49,830 bases of DNA from Acidobacteriaceae bacterium (GTDB lineage Bacteria; Acidobacteriota; Terriglobia; Terriglobales; Acidobacteriaceae). The stretch covers positions 1 to 49,830 of the forward strand of contig PMYE01000126.1 in assembly GCA_003171315.1 (NCBI GenBank). Direction: 5' to 3'. Made by a program: the position numbers and the translations under genes. Below the pieces are notes generated by a model, which was given only the letters and a program-made list of their open reading frames with translations, ran no database searches and was not told the DNA's origin. Below, piece after piece: positions 15,545-25,459 of this stretch (within the stretch, counting starts at the first letter, position 1; every line of letters starts with the position of its first letter).

Positions 15545-17001
15545 GAACGGCGGCGAGAGAGACGGGAAGCGAGAAAGCAATGGCGACGGTGACCAGAAGG
15601 CCGAACAAATATTTAGAAGCGTATGGCGAACTGATCGCGCTGCGGCAGGAGCGCGATCCGGTATGGCTGCGGCAACTGCGCGAGGATGGCTGGGCGCGAT
15701 TCCACGCCAAGGGATTCCCGACCACGCACGACGAGGACTGGCGGTTCACCAATCTCGCGGCGCTGGCGAAGACCCCGTTCCAACGCGTTGAGAAGGGCAG
15801 CGTCGCCGTTTCCGCGCAGGAGATCGAGAAGTTTCGCGTTCCGGGCGCGGCCTGCCAGTTGGTCTTCGTCAACGGGCACTTTGCGCCGGAACTCTCGGAG
15901 TTGGGGAACCTGCCCGAGGGCCTGGAGATCTGCCCGCTGGAGCGGGCCATTGATTGCGGCATGGTAGGCGCAGCGCCCGAAGGCTGCGCGCCCGAGGGCA
16001 TCGAGCAGCACCTGGGCCGCTATGCCGACGTTCGCCGCGATGTGTTTACCGCGCTGAACACGGCGCTGTGGGAAGACGGCGCGTATCTGCGCATTCGCCG
16101 CGGCGCGGCGATCGAGCAGCCGGTCCATCTTTTGTATGTTTCCGCCGGGGCGGGCGCCGAGATTATGACGCATCCGCGCACGCTCATCGTTGCGGAGCCG
16201 ACCAGCCACGCGGCGGTGATCGAGGATTATGTTTCCATCGGCGCAGAGGCGGCATTCTCGAACGCGGTGACGGAGCTGGTGGCCGGGCAAGACGCCGTGG
16301 TCTCGCATTTCCTTGTGGAGCGCGAAAATCTCGCGGCCTTCAACGTATCCACGCTGCGCCTGGAGCAGGCGCGCGGCTCGAACGTGGCGTCGCACTCCAT
16401 TTTGCTGGGCGGCGGGCTGGTGCGCAACAACGTGCATCCCGTGCTGAGCGGCGAAGGCGCGGAGTGCCTGATCAACGGGCTATTCGTGGGCGCGGGGAGC
16501 CAGCACCTGGACAACTACATGCTGGTGGAGCATGCGCAGCCGCAGTGCTCGAGCCGGCAGTTTTACAACGGCATTCTCGACGGCCACGCGCACGGCGTGT
16601 TTCACGGGCGCATCATTGTGCACAAGGACGCGCAGAAGACCGACGCCAAGCAGACCAACCGCAACCTGCTGCTCTCGGACGATGCGCGCATCGACACCAA
16701 GCCGCAACTGGAGATTCACGCCGACGACGTGAAATGCACGCACGGCGCGACTATCGGACAAATTGAAGACGAGCAGCTCTTCTACCTGCGCTCGCGCGGA
16801 ATCGACGAAGTTTCGGCCCGGAACACGCTGCTCTACGCCTTCGCCGCGGAGTGCCTTGACCGCATGCAGGAGCCGGCGGCACGGGAATTTGCCGAAGGGC
16901 TGATTCGCGAACGGTTGACGGAGCTGGCGCGGAACCGGCAGGCTGCTGCCTCGGCCGCCGCGGCGGAAGAAGAAGCGCAGAACTGGGAGGAAGTGCGTTG
17001 A
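15541..17001 (+). CDS. sufD: Fe-S assembly protein SufD
   Basis: Partner of SufB in the SufBC2D scaffold, needed for iron entry. The 486 residues carry the family's C-terminal block (DGHAHGVFHGRIIVHKDAQK, QTNRNLLLSDDARIDTKPQLE, THGATIGQIEDEQLFYLRSRG). ATG 15541 overlaps the sufC stop. An ATG at 15580 gives a start closer to the family (MATVTRRPNKYLEAY), and either is possible. An Ala/Glu-rich tail ends where sufS begins. Confidence 0.95.
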
Positions 17002-18311
17002 CGGCAATCGCACAACCCCCAGTCACCCCGCTCGCAGCCCGCGAGCCGCTTCCGCGTGGAGTTGCGGCGCAAAGCGCATCATCCATCGCCTCGGGCCTCG
17101 ATCTCGCGAAGATTCGCGCCGATTTCCCGATTCTGGCCGAGCGCGTGCACGGCAAACCCCTCGTCTATCTCGACAACGCGGCCACTTCGCAAAAGCCGCG
17201 CGTGGTTCTCGACGCCATCGCGCATTACTACGAACATCTGAACGCCAACATTCATCGCGGCGTGCACACGCTGAGCGTGCGCGCCACCGAGGCGCACGAC
17301 GCCGCGCGGCAAACGGTGCGGCGGTTCGTGAACGCCCATGATACGCGCGAGATTGTCTTTGTGCGCGGGGCGACGGAAGCCATCAACCTCGTAGCGCAGA
17401 CCTATGGACGCGTGCACGTCGGCGCGGGCGATGAGGTGCTCATCACGGCCATGGAGCACCACTCGAACATTGTGCCGTGGCAGATTCTGTGCGAAGAAAA
17501 GCACGCCCGCCTGAGGGTCGCGCCCATTGACGATCGCGGCGAGCTGAGGCTGGACGAATTTGAAAAGCTCATTGGCCCGCGCACAAAAATCGTCGCCGTG
17601 ACGCAAGTTTCAAACGCGCTGGGAACGGTGACGCCGCTGCGCGAGATGATTGAGATGGCGCACCGGCGCGGCGTGCCGGTGCTGGTGGATGGAGCGCAGG
17701 CCGTTCCGCACTTTGCCGTGGACGTGCGGGCGCTCGATTGCGACTTCTACGCGTTCAGCGGACACAAGGTCTACGGGCCAACCGGAATCGGCGTGCTCTA
17801 CGGCAAGCGCGCGCTGCTCGAGGCCATGCCTCCCTACCAGGGCGGCGGCGACATGATCAGCACGGTGACCTTCGAGAAGACCACTTACAATGTTTTGCCC
17901 TTCAAATTCGAGGCGGGCACGCCGGACATCGCCGGCGCCATCGCCCTCGGCGCGGCGCTTGAATACATCGGCGCGATCGGCATGGAGAAGATCGCCGCGC
18001 ACGAGCAGGATTTGCTGGCCTACGCGACGGAAGCGGTCGGCGCCATTCCCGGCGTGCAACTAATCGGGACGGCAAGGGAGCGCGCCGGCGTGCTTTCGTT
18101 CGTGCTCGACGGCGTGCATCCGCACGACCTGGGAACGATTCTCGACCGCGAGGGCATCGCCATCCGCACCGGGCACCACTGTGCGCAGCCGGTGATGGAG
18201 CGCTTCGGCATTCCCGCCACCGCGCGCGCCTCGTTCGCCGTCTACAACACGCGCGAAGAAGTGGATGCGCTGGTGGAGGGAATTCGCGCGGCGCGAGAGG
18301 TGTTCGCGTGA
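16998..18311 (+). CDS. sufS: Cysteine desulfurase SufS (group II)
   Basis: PLP enzyme that removes sulfur from cysteine and passes it to SufU. The 437 residues include a roughly 33-residue Ala/Pro-rich N-terminal extension, VYLDNAATSQKP (57-68), HHSN (154-157), the PLP lysine K257 in SGHKVYGPTG and the persulfide cysteine C395 in RTGHHCAQP. The start is TTG 16998, overlapping the sufD stop as TTGA, with GGAGG (16986-16990) 7 nt before. The stop overlaps sufU as GTGA. Confidence 0.97.
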   Translation: MTAIAQPPVTPLAAREPLPRGVAAQSASSIASGLDLAKIRADFPILAERVHGKPLVYLDNAATSQKPRVVLDAIAHYYEHLNANIHRGVHTLSVRATEAHDAARQTVRRFVNAHDTREIVFVRGATEAINLVAQTYGRVHVGAGDEVLITAMEHHSNIVPWQILCEEKHARLRVAPIDDRGELRLDEFEKLIGPRTKIVAVTQVSNALGTVTPLREMIEMAHRRGVPVLVDGAQAVPHFAVDVRALDCDFYAFSGHKVYGPTGIGVLYGKRALLEAMPPYQGGGDMISTVTFEKTTYNVLPFKFEAGTPDIAGAIALGAALEYIGAIGMEKIAAHEQDLLAYATEAVGAIPGVQLIGTARERAGVLSFVLDGVHPHDLGTILDREGIAIRTGHHCAQPVMERFGIPATARASFAVYNTREEVDALVEGIRAAREVFA

Positions 18312-18772
18312 GCGCAGAAATGGGCGAACTCGCCGATCTGTATCAGGAAGTGATTCTGGAGCACAGCAAGGCGCCGCGAAACTATCGCAAGCCGGCGTCG
18401 GCCAATCGTCACGCAGAAGGATACAACCCGCTCTGCGGCGACCGCTGCTCCGTGTTCCTCGACGTTGAAGATGGCGCCATCAAGGACATCGGCTTCCAGG
18501 GCTCGGGATGCGCCATCTCGCGCGCTTCGGCCTCGATGATGACGCAGATCCTCAAGGGAAAAACGAAAGCCGAGGCCGCCAAGCTCTTCGAAGAGTTCCA
18601 CAATCTTGTTACCGGCGATGCCGAGGCGATGAAAAACGCGCAAGAACTGGGCAAGCTGGCGGTGTTTGCCGGCGTCTCCAAATTTCCCGCGCGCGTGAAG
18701 TGCGCTACGCTGGCCTGGCACACGCTACAATCGGCCCTCGAAGGCCACGACGAAACCGTCTCCACCGAGTAA
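18308..18772 (+). CDS. sufU: Zinc-dependent sulfurtransferase SufU
   Basis: Accepts persulfide sulfur from SufS; it is U-shaped like IscU but acts as a Zn-dependent transferase. The 154 residues hold C43 and D45 (NPLCGD), C68 (GSGCAIS) and C132 (RVKCATLAW), plus the roughly 20-residue insertion between the second and third cysteines that separates SufU from IscU. The start is GTG 18308. Last gene of the tightly overlapping sufDSU block. Confidence 0.96.
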   Translation: MSAEMGELADLYQEVILEHSKAPRNYRKPASANRHAEGYNPLCGDRCSVFLDVEDGAIKDIGFQGSGCAISRASASMMTQILKGKTKAEAAKLFEEFHNLVTGDAEAMKNAQELGKLAVFAGVSKFPARVKCATLAWHTLQSALEGHDETVSTE

Positions 18773-18778
18773 GTAGCG

Positions 18779-18822
18779 CCGGTCTCCTGACCGGCTGTCG
18801 TGTGGGTCTCCAGGCCCGCACA
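18779..18822. repeat. Tandem small hairpins between sufU and sufT
   Basis: GCCGGTC-TCCT-GACCGGC forms a perfect 7-bp stem (18780-18797), and GTGGGTCTCCAGGCCCGCAC follows (18802-18821). It may weaken read-through into sufT or be a dispersed repeat; I see no U-run. Confidence 0.4.
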
Positions 18823-18851
18823 AATCGCGACAACGGGAGAGCCGAAGAACG

Positions 18852-19274
18852 ATGACGGACTTACAATCCAACAAATTGGTCACGCCGATCGCCGGTCCCT
18901 TTCGCGAAGAGATGATCTGGCAGCAGCTCAAGACGGTGCGCGATCCGGAGATTCCGGTGGACATCGTGAATCTGGGCCTGGTTTATGCGGCGTCTGCATC
19001 GGAGGTCGAAGGCGGGCGGCGCATCGACGTGCGCATGTCACTGACGGCGCCGGGATGCAGCATGTCCGACGCGATCAAGGCGGAAGTGGAGCGCAAACTC
19101 GCCGCGCTGCCCGAGGTGCGCGAGGTGCATGTCGAAATCGTCTTCGATCCGCCGTGGAATCCTGGCATGATGTCGGAGGGCGCGAAGCTGCAACTCGGAT
19201 TCGACTCGGACTACGGGGCAGCAAACGAGAAGCCCGGGCCGGCGAACACTGGGCCGTTCACGGTTCTTCGCTGA
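18852..19274 (+). CDS. sufT: SufT / MIP18-family Fe-S maturation factor
   Basis: 140 residues of the DUF59 (MIP18) family, which help deliver Fe-S clusters to apo-enzymes. The motifs are DPEIPVDIVNLGLVY (31-45), TAPGCSMSD (with the conserved cysteine) and FDPPWNPGMMS. A roughly 25-residue Gly/Ala/Pro-rich tail is extra. It lies 79 bp after sufU, so it is probably in the same operon. It could serve LipA and other radical-SAM enzymes encoded nearby. Confidence 0.9.
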   Translation: MTDLQSNKLVTPIAGPFREEMIWQQLKTVRDPEIPVDIVNLGLVYAASASEVEGGRRIDVRMSLTAPGCSMSDAIKAEVERKLAALPEVREVHVEIVFDPPWNPGMMSEGAKLQLGFDSDYGAANEKPGPANTGPFTVLR

Positions 19275-19288
19275 CACCGTGGCGGCCC
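19251..19288. terminator. Hairpin between convergent sufT and era
   Basis: GGGCCG (19251-19256) plus CACGGT (19259-19264) pair with ACCGTG (19276-19281) plus CGGCCC (19283-19288), leaving small bulges and an 11-nt loop. AATCGAAATTTT follows. The left arm lies inside the end of sufT. It could stop transcription in both directions. Confidence 0.5.
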
Positions 19289-19310
19289 AATCGAAATTTT
19301 GACCTGGAAA

Positions 19311-20375
19311 TCAGCCGTCTTCTTCGCCGCCCAATTTCTCCAGTTGCCTGCGCCAATCGAGCGACTCGACAAACGTCCGCGACTCGCGCCAGCCCGGCTC
19401 GACGATGATGTGCAGTTCGAGATAGACCTGCGTGCCGAGCAGCGACTCGATCTTGCGCCGCGCGCCCGCGCCGATGGCTTTGAGCTTTGAGCCGCCCTTG
19501 CCGATCAGGATCGCCTTTTGCCCGTCGCGCTCGCAGTAGATTACGGCGGCAATGCGAGTCAACGGCCGCTTGCCCGGCCTCGGCTGTGCTTCCGGCTCCT
19601 CAAACTCCTCGATGACGACCGCCGACGCGTAGGGCACCTCCTCGCCGGTCTCGATCAATATACTTTCTCGAATGAGCTCGGCTACCATGAAGCGCAGCGG
19701 TTGATCGGTGTACTGATCTTTGGGGTAATAGCGCTCGCCGACGGGAAGGACTTCGACGATCTTGCGCAGCAGCACGTCGAGGCCGTCGCGCTTGCGCGCG
19801 CTGACCGGAATCACCTGCGCAAAGTTGTACTGGCGCGTGAGCGATTCGATGAGCGGCAGAAGCTGGTCCTTACGGACGAGATCGATTTTGGTGAGGACGA
19901 GAAAGACCGGGCAGTCGAGCCTGCGGACGAGAGAAAAGAGGAATTCGTCTTCGCTCCCGGCGCCCCGAGACCCGACGCGGGCGCTTTTTCCCTCCTGATC
20001 AGGAGACGTTCCGAGTTGAATTCTACGGGTCGCGTCAACCAACACCAGCACAAGGTCGCGCGATTCGAGAGCTTCGTGGACCTCCTGCAACATGCGGCGG
20101 TCGAGCTCGGAGCCGGGCCTGTGTACGCCGGGCGTGTCGACGAAGACGATCTGCGCGGCCTGCCTCGCGCCTTGCCGCGTACCCTTGCCCGCCGCGGGCA
20201 CCTCGACCACGCCGGCGATGCGGTTGCGCGTGGTTTGCGGCTTGGCCGTGACGATGGCCACCTTCTCGCCGGTGAGGGCATTGAGCAGGGTGCTTTTGCC
20301 CACGTTGGGGCGGCCGAGAATGGCGACGAATCCGGATTTCACGCGCAGTGCGGCTCCTGACTGAGTGTACGGCAT
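19311..20375 (-). CDS. era: GTPase Era with in-frame insertions
   Basis: Binds the 3' end of 16S rRNA during 30S assembly. The 354 residues (usual about 300) show G1 GRPNVGKS (21-28), G3 DTPG (80-83), G4 TKID (162-165), G5 SARK, and a KH domain with IGKGG (291-295). The excess length is mostly in two extra segments: about 61-74 before G3, and about 120-142 between DATR and DEFLF. The second is encoded around the perfect palindrome 19992-20005. Neither touches a catalytic motif, so it is probably functional. Confidence 0.95.
   Translation of the reverse strand: MPYTQSGAALRVKSGFVAILGRPNVGKSTLLNALTGEKVAIVTAKPQTTRNRIAGVVEVPAAGKGTRQGARQAAQIVFVDTPGVHRPGSELDRRMLQEVHEALESRDLVLVLVDATRRIQLGTSPDQEGKSARVGSRGAGSEDEFLFSLVRRLDCPVFLVLTKIDLVRKDQLLPLIESLTRQYNFAQVIPVSARKRDGLDVLLRKIVEVLPVGERYYPKDQYTDQPLRFMVAELIRESILIETGEEVPYASAVVIEEFEEPEAQPRPGKRPLTRIAAVIYCERDGQKAILIGKGGSKLKAIGAGARRKIESLLGTQVYLELHIIVEPGWRESRTFVESLDWRRQLEKLGGEEDG
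19950..20018. repeat. Palindrome-bearing in-frame insert inside era
   Basis: CTCCTGATCAGGAG (19992-20005) is a perfect 14-bp palindrome within a GC-rich segment that encodes about 20 residues absent from other Era proteins. GAATTC occurs at both borders. Boundaries are estimated from the protein, not from an empty site. Confidence 0.55.
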
Positions 20376-20453
20376 CTTGCGTCAAAACAGGCGCCGGCCG
20401 CGCGGAGGTTCTGACCGCTGAAGAGGCAAGCACCACGCCGCGCGCGGCTCTCT

Positions 20454-21110
20454 TCAGTGCTTCACCCAGCCGTGCATTCCTGCTTCAAAGCTCCGGCGAT
20501 CCACTCGCGGCAGCGCGCGCGCCACCTTGCCGGGAACGAGCGGGTAGTGCCTCGCCGCGATGAGGAACTCCGGGACGAACCAAACGTCTTCCTCCGCGGT
20601 CATCCAGTGCCGGCGGTCCAGGCGCGCCAGGTTCACCGGCCGCGAATAGGCGCGGAGCGTGCGTTCGCCGCGCAGGTTGTAGTACTGCTCAAAGTAGCTG
20701 AGCGCCAGCTCGCGCAGCGTGCGGTAGACGGGCGCGCGGAAGCGCAGACCCGCGAAGTTTGACTTGGCGATTCCGCCCCACAGGCCGCGTTCGCAGTAGA
20801 GGGCCACCACGTGGTCGTCGTCGTGCACGGCCTCCAGATCCATCAGGAGCGGCGGATAGCCGTTGATGCGTAGCGCAGCAGCGGCCACGAGCGCCCCCTC
20901 AAGGCAGTGGCCTTTGCGCTCCCGCAGCACGCGCTGGGGAGACCGCGCCGTGTTCGCGTACTGGTACTCGAGTGCGTCGACGAACCGCTGGATTCGCGCC
21001 GGCGTCTTCAGCGCGCGCAACGTGCGCACATGTTCCGGCGACAAGCCGAAGCTATCGAGCCCCAACCGCCGCGATCCGCTTTTCGGCAATCTCCCACCCT
21101 TCAAAGGCAA
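20454..21110 (-). CDS. Transglutaminase-like (cysteine protease fold) protein
   Basis: 218 residues. The RKGHCLEGALVAAAALR segment (C69) followed by DDDHVVALY (H100) is the Cys-His arrangement of the transglutaminase-like superfamily, and a third polar residue is expected shortly after. Substrate and role are unknown. It may be a peptidase acting on a cytoplasmic substrate, as no signal peptide is seen. The start (TTG 21110) is uncertain. It lies 78 bp upstream of era on the same strand. Confidence 0.7.
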   Translation of the reverse strand: MPLKGGRLPKSGSRRLGLDSFGLSPEHVRTLRALKTPARIQRFVDALEYQYANTARSPQRVLRERKGHCLEGALVAAAALRINGYPPLLMDLEAVHDDDHVVALYCERGLWGGIAKSNFAGLRFRAPVYRTLRELALSYFEQYYNLRGERTLRAYSRPVNLARLDRRHWMTAEEDVWFVPEFLIAARHYPLVPGKVARALPRVDRRSFEAGMHGWVKH

Positions 21111-21243
21111 AGCCGCAGCTCCATTGGCAAGTCCGAACGATTATACAGAAGCGAGTCGCAAAGCCCGCTTGCGCTGGCGAAGGCCGGCTGCCCTCGGAGA
21201 CGTGGGAGATTACGGCGGAGGAGTGGCGGAAGTGGAAGGCGTA

Positions 21244-21612
21244 TCAATCTGTGTGAGGCAATTTCTTTTTCGTTGCATCTACGATCTGGGCCAAGACTAA
21301 GCCAATTGCGCCATAGAGGATCATGTTAATCACCGCTGCCACGGCCCAAATTCCTAAGTACACGACCAAATCCCACCCATGTGGTGTGTCTTTGAATACC
21401 ATCAATAAGATCGTCCCCGGTGTTAGAACCGGGATCGCATCGTCGATCGCTTCTTCAGCAAACGGCTCCCGGTAATTCCCCAACGAATGTGCTTCTGCAG
21501 GTGTCGGATTGTGGAAGAAGTTGAACCTCAGATCAAGTTGTCCATAGGCCAGAGACGTGACACAAACTGCAACTCCGATTGCAGCAGCCCATACCGGAAT
21601 CTTCCAATTCAT
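21244..21612 (-). CDS. Small membrane protein, unknown
   Basis: 122 residues with an N-terminal hydrophobic segment (5-24), a soluble loop, and two more hydrophobic stretches near 65-75 and 80-108 (MILYGAIGLVLAQ). GGAG lies about 9 nt upstream of ATG 21612. GC content is lower than that of the neighbours. Its C-terminal half resembles that of the small membrane protein at 23589-23903 in pattern (N-x(2-3)-LYG...). Not a family I can name. Confidence 0.6.
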   Translation of the reverse strand: MNWKIPVWAAAIGVAVCVTSLAYGQLDLRFNFFHNPTPAEAHSLGNYREPFAEEAIDDAIPVLTPGTILLMVFKDTPHGWDLVVYLGIWAVAAVINMILYGAIGLVLAQIVDATKKKLPHTD

Positions 21613-21708
21613 TGCACATTCTCCTGCTCGCGTATTCTACTCTTCGCAAAGCTCAGCGGTCTGATAGGAGCAGTCTTCAGCGCTGAATTTACAGAAGGTC
21701 CAAGGCGT

Positions 21709-23004
21709 CTAGGAATCCTTCGGGAACGGCAGCCGCGCCGCCGGCGGAAAGAGGCGCAGGCGCTCGATGCGGCGGCTGGTGGAGGCGACGATTTCCACGC
21801 GCAGGCCAAGAGGTTCGAGCGCGACCACTTCGCCGGCCTTGGGAATGCGGCCCACAATCTCGCTGACCAGGCCGCCGAGGGTTGTGGCTTCATACTCCTC
21901 GCCTAGTTCGACCTGTTCTCCAAGAACGTCGCCGAGTTGATCGGCGGGAAAGTTGCCCGGCACGAGCCATGTGCCGCTGGGCTCGCGCTGCGGTTCCACC
22001 TCTTCGTCGTGCTCGTCGCGGATGTTGCCCACGATCTGTTCCAGTAAATCCTCGATGGTGACCAGGCCGGCGACGGCGCCGTACTCGTCGATGACGATGC
22101 GCATGTGCTGCTTTTCGCGCTGCATCTCGCGCAGCAGTTCGTAGCCGCGCTTGGTCTCGGGGACGAAGGCGGCGGGGCGGAGGATGGTGGCGACGGTGCG
22201 CGTGCGGGCTTCGTCGTCGGCAATCTGCAGCAGGTCGTGGGAGAAGGCCAGGCCCTTGATGTTGTCGAGCGAGCCGGAGTAGACGGGCACGCGCGAGTAA
22301 TTTTGCCGGCGCAACAGCTCGAGGAATTGCTCCAGGGTGATCGATTCTTCGACGGCGAAGACCTCGGGGCGCGGGGTCATGACTTCGCGGACCAGCATGT
22401 CGCCGAACTCGACGGCGCTGCGGACAAGGTCGCTGTCGCTCTGCTCGAGGATGCCCTCTTCTTCGCCGGCCTCGATAAGGGCTTCGACATCGACAGCAGT
22501 CTCCTCTTCGGGGGTGGTGGGCTGCTCGGCCAACGATGCGACGGAGAAGAAAAACCGGATGAAGACGGTGACGGGCGTAACCAGCCAGAGCAGCAGGCGG
22601 ATGGGCCAGAGCAGGCGCGCCGCCCACAGGCCTCGCGTGCGGTTGAAGAGCAGAGACGGAATGAGCTGGTAGGCGAAGACGATGACCAGCACCACGGCAA
22701 GAATGGCCTGGGCAATCTCAAGAGCGGTGGGCGGTCCGGGGTGCGTGGGCCGGATGAAGAGAAGCGCGCCGAAGCCGAGAGCGATGAGGCCGAGCGTGAG
22801 TTGCTTGAGAACGGTGGCGCAAAGGGCGGCGTGCTCGCGGCTGAGGCCGAGGTGGGGCTCGATGCGCTCCTCCCAAGCGTCGAGGTTCTCCTGCACCTCG
22901 CGGCTGAGGATCTTGCCGAACTCGGAGTAAACGCGCTGGATGTAAGAGGCCAGCGTGGCCACGGCGACGAGGAGAACGAGAAGGGTGAGCGCGAGCGGGG
23001 TCAT
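21709..23004 (-). CDS. corC: CNNM/CorC-family transporter-like protein (CBS domains)
   Basis: Membrane protein of the hemolysin-C/CorC group, linked to Mg2+/Co2+ export. The 431 residues have an N-terminal CNNM-like membrane domain (about 1-155, several hydrophobic helices), a paired CBS domain (about 200-330: VMTPRPEVFAVEE, YSRVPVYSGSLDNIKG, VIDEYGAVAGLVTIEDLLEQ) and a C-terminal CorC_HlyC domain. Its ATG overlaps the ybeY stop (23001-23004). The ybeY-corC pair is a conserved bacterial arrangement. Confidence 0.92.
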   Translation of the reverse strand: MTPLALTLLVLLVAVATLASYIQRVYSEFGKILSREVQENLDAWEERIEPHLGLSREHAALCATVLKQLTLGLIALGFGALLFIRPTHPGPPTALEIAQAILAVVLVIVFAYQLIPSLLFNRTRGLWAARLLWPIRLLLWLVTPVTVFIRFFFSVASLAEQPTTPEEETAVDVEALIEAGEEEGILEQSDSDLVRSAVEFGDMLVREVMTPRPEVFAVEESITLEQFLELLRRQNYSRVPVYSGSLDNIKGLAFSHDLLQIADDEARTRTVATILRPAAFVPETKRGYELLREMQREKQHMRIVIDEYGAVAGLVTIEDLLEQIVGNIRDEHDEEVEPQREPSGTWLVPGNFPADQLGDVLGEQVELGEEYEATTLGGLVSEIVGRIPKAGEVVALEPLGLRVEIVASTSRRIERLRLFPPAARLPFPKDS

Positions 23005-23546
23005 GGCGTGCGGCTCCTCGCTCCGGTGGACCCGGCTTTGGTGCGCTCGATGAGCCCCTGCGGCAGGCCAAGCCTTGCGCGCAAATCGCGTTCGCGGCGG
23101 TGCATTCGGCCGGAGTCGGTTTCGTGGTCGTAGCTGGCCAGATGCAGCAAGCCGTGAAGAATCAAAACCTTAAGCTCGACGGCCAGAGAGTGGCCCAGCT
23201 CCGCAGCCTGGCGGCGGGCAGTGGGAACGCTGACGGCAACGTCGCCGGCGACCCGCTCCGCGGGTTTTGCGTTTCGGAGGGGTGTGGCGGGGAAAGAAAG
23301 CACGTCGGTGGGCTTGTCTTTGCCGCGAAAACGGCGATTGAGGCGGCGGATTTGCCGGCCGGTGGTGAGCAGCACGGTCACCTGGCCGCGGAGCCGGACG
23401 GCGGCCTGGGCTTTGGCGAGAAAGCGGGAGAGGGCGCGCGTGGAGGGCAGGCGGAGATTCCTGAGAGGTCCGGACGCGACCGTTTGCGCCGCTGCGGTGG
23501 ATGCCGGCGCGGGGTCAGGCTCCAGTTCTGGGTCGATGAGGATCAT
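23001..23546 (-). CDS. ybeY: Endoribonuclease YbeY (rRNA maturation)
   Basis: Single-strand RNase needed for 16S rRNA 3' maturation. The 181 residues carry the zinc motif H131-x3-H135-x5-H141 (HGLLHLASYDH) and DVLSFPA. The N-terminal 35 and C-terminal 25 residues are low-complexity extensions. The gene overlaps corC and is normally preceded directly by phoH; here a small low-GC gene separates the two. Confidence 0.94.
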   Translation of the reverse strand: MILIDPELEPDPAPASTAAAQTVASGPLRNLRLPSTRALSRFLAKAQAAVRLRGQVTVLLTTGRQIRRLNRRFRGKDKPTDVLSFPATPLRNAKPAERVAGDVAVSVPTARRQAAELGHSLAVELKVLILHGLLHLASYDHETDSGRMHRRERDLRARLGLPQGLIERTKAGSTGARSRTP

Positions 23547-23588
23547 CGTGCGCGGGGCTGCGACTCCTGCGGTTGTGCGGCTCCGGGT

Positions 23589-23903
23589 CTAAGTCGATGA
23601 TACGCGAGATTGGTTCGGGTCCCTTGTGCAGGCTCCTATCACAGCACCGACTACTGCAAAGAGGACTCCGTAAAGGAATGCATTGCTGATAAGGACAGCG
23701 GCAATGAGTTCAACCCAGCTCTTTAAGACAAACCCGAGTACATAAAGGGGACAGAGCCTGAACGTTAGGCGCTCGACGAACCCATTGAACGGGTAGAGAT
23801 TGATTTGACTCTGCGTCATCAGGACAATCCCGAGAACGACGCCCGAGATCGCCCCTGCTAGCCCGAACCTTCCCATTAGACGAACAATTCTTCTCGTGCT
23901 CAT
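23589..23903 (-). CDS. Small membrane protein between phoH and ybeY, unknown
   Basis: 104 residues with about three hydrophobic segments (14-30, 48-62 and 66-92, ending in NAFLYGVLFAVVGAVIGA). GC is visibly lower than in phoH and ybeY on either side, so it looks like a later insertion into a conserved gene pair. It may be a distant relative of 21244-21612. No family recognised. Confidence 0.55.
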   Translation of the reverse strand: MSTRRIVRLMGRFGLAGAISGVVLGIVLMTQSQINLYPFNGFVERLTFRLCPLYVLGFVLKSWVELIAAVLISNAFLYGVLFAVVGAVIGACTRDPNQSRVSST

Positions 23904-23912
23904 TTAGTTGGC

Positions 23913-24965
<1,053 letters not shown>

Positions 24966-25459
24966 CGTCCTCCGGGACGGCGGCTTAAGGTTGACCGGCA
25001 GCGGCCCGATGGGGCAACTGCCGGCGGGTTGGCAGAGTTGTTATCGACGTTTGAAGCGGCGCGCGCGAGCGCAGCGCGGCTTAGGCGCGAGCGATGCGGA
25101 CGCGCGCCCCGGCAGGGCGCTTGTAGGCAAACGGCTTGTTTTTGAGGGAGCCGAAGAGCGCGAGGCGAACCCGGGTCCATTTTGCAGGCTGCCTTGCGAA
25201 ACCGCGGGTTGGGGTCGCGTGCCAAATCCGGTACTGCGAGATTAGCGCGAGCCGGGCGGCGCGTCAACCGTCGCACCATTACTTTTGATGCACTGGTTGT
25301 CTTGGGAGGTACCTGCGCGACGGGCGCCTGCCGAACCGCGGACGGGCCGGAAGCCGGCACGAAGAGCGATGATGGTTGCGGCGAAGCGATGCACGCGCCG
25401 TGCGCTTCGTCCGTTACACTGCTCTAAAACTCCCGGAATGAGGCCGAGGAAGCCCGCGC
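24966..25459. other. 494-bp gap between divergent phoH and symporter genes
   Basis: No gene can be supported. A minus-strand frame ending at TAA 25081-25083 is open for more than 50 codons and very basic (SLKNKPFAYKRPAGARVR near its end) but has no ATG, GTG or TTG start with a ribosome site. The region must hold the promoters of both flanking genes. Confidence 0.4.
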
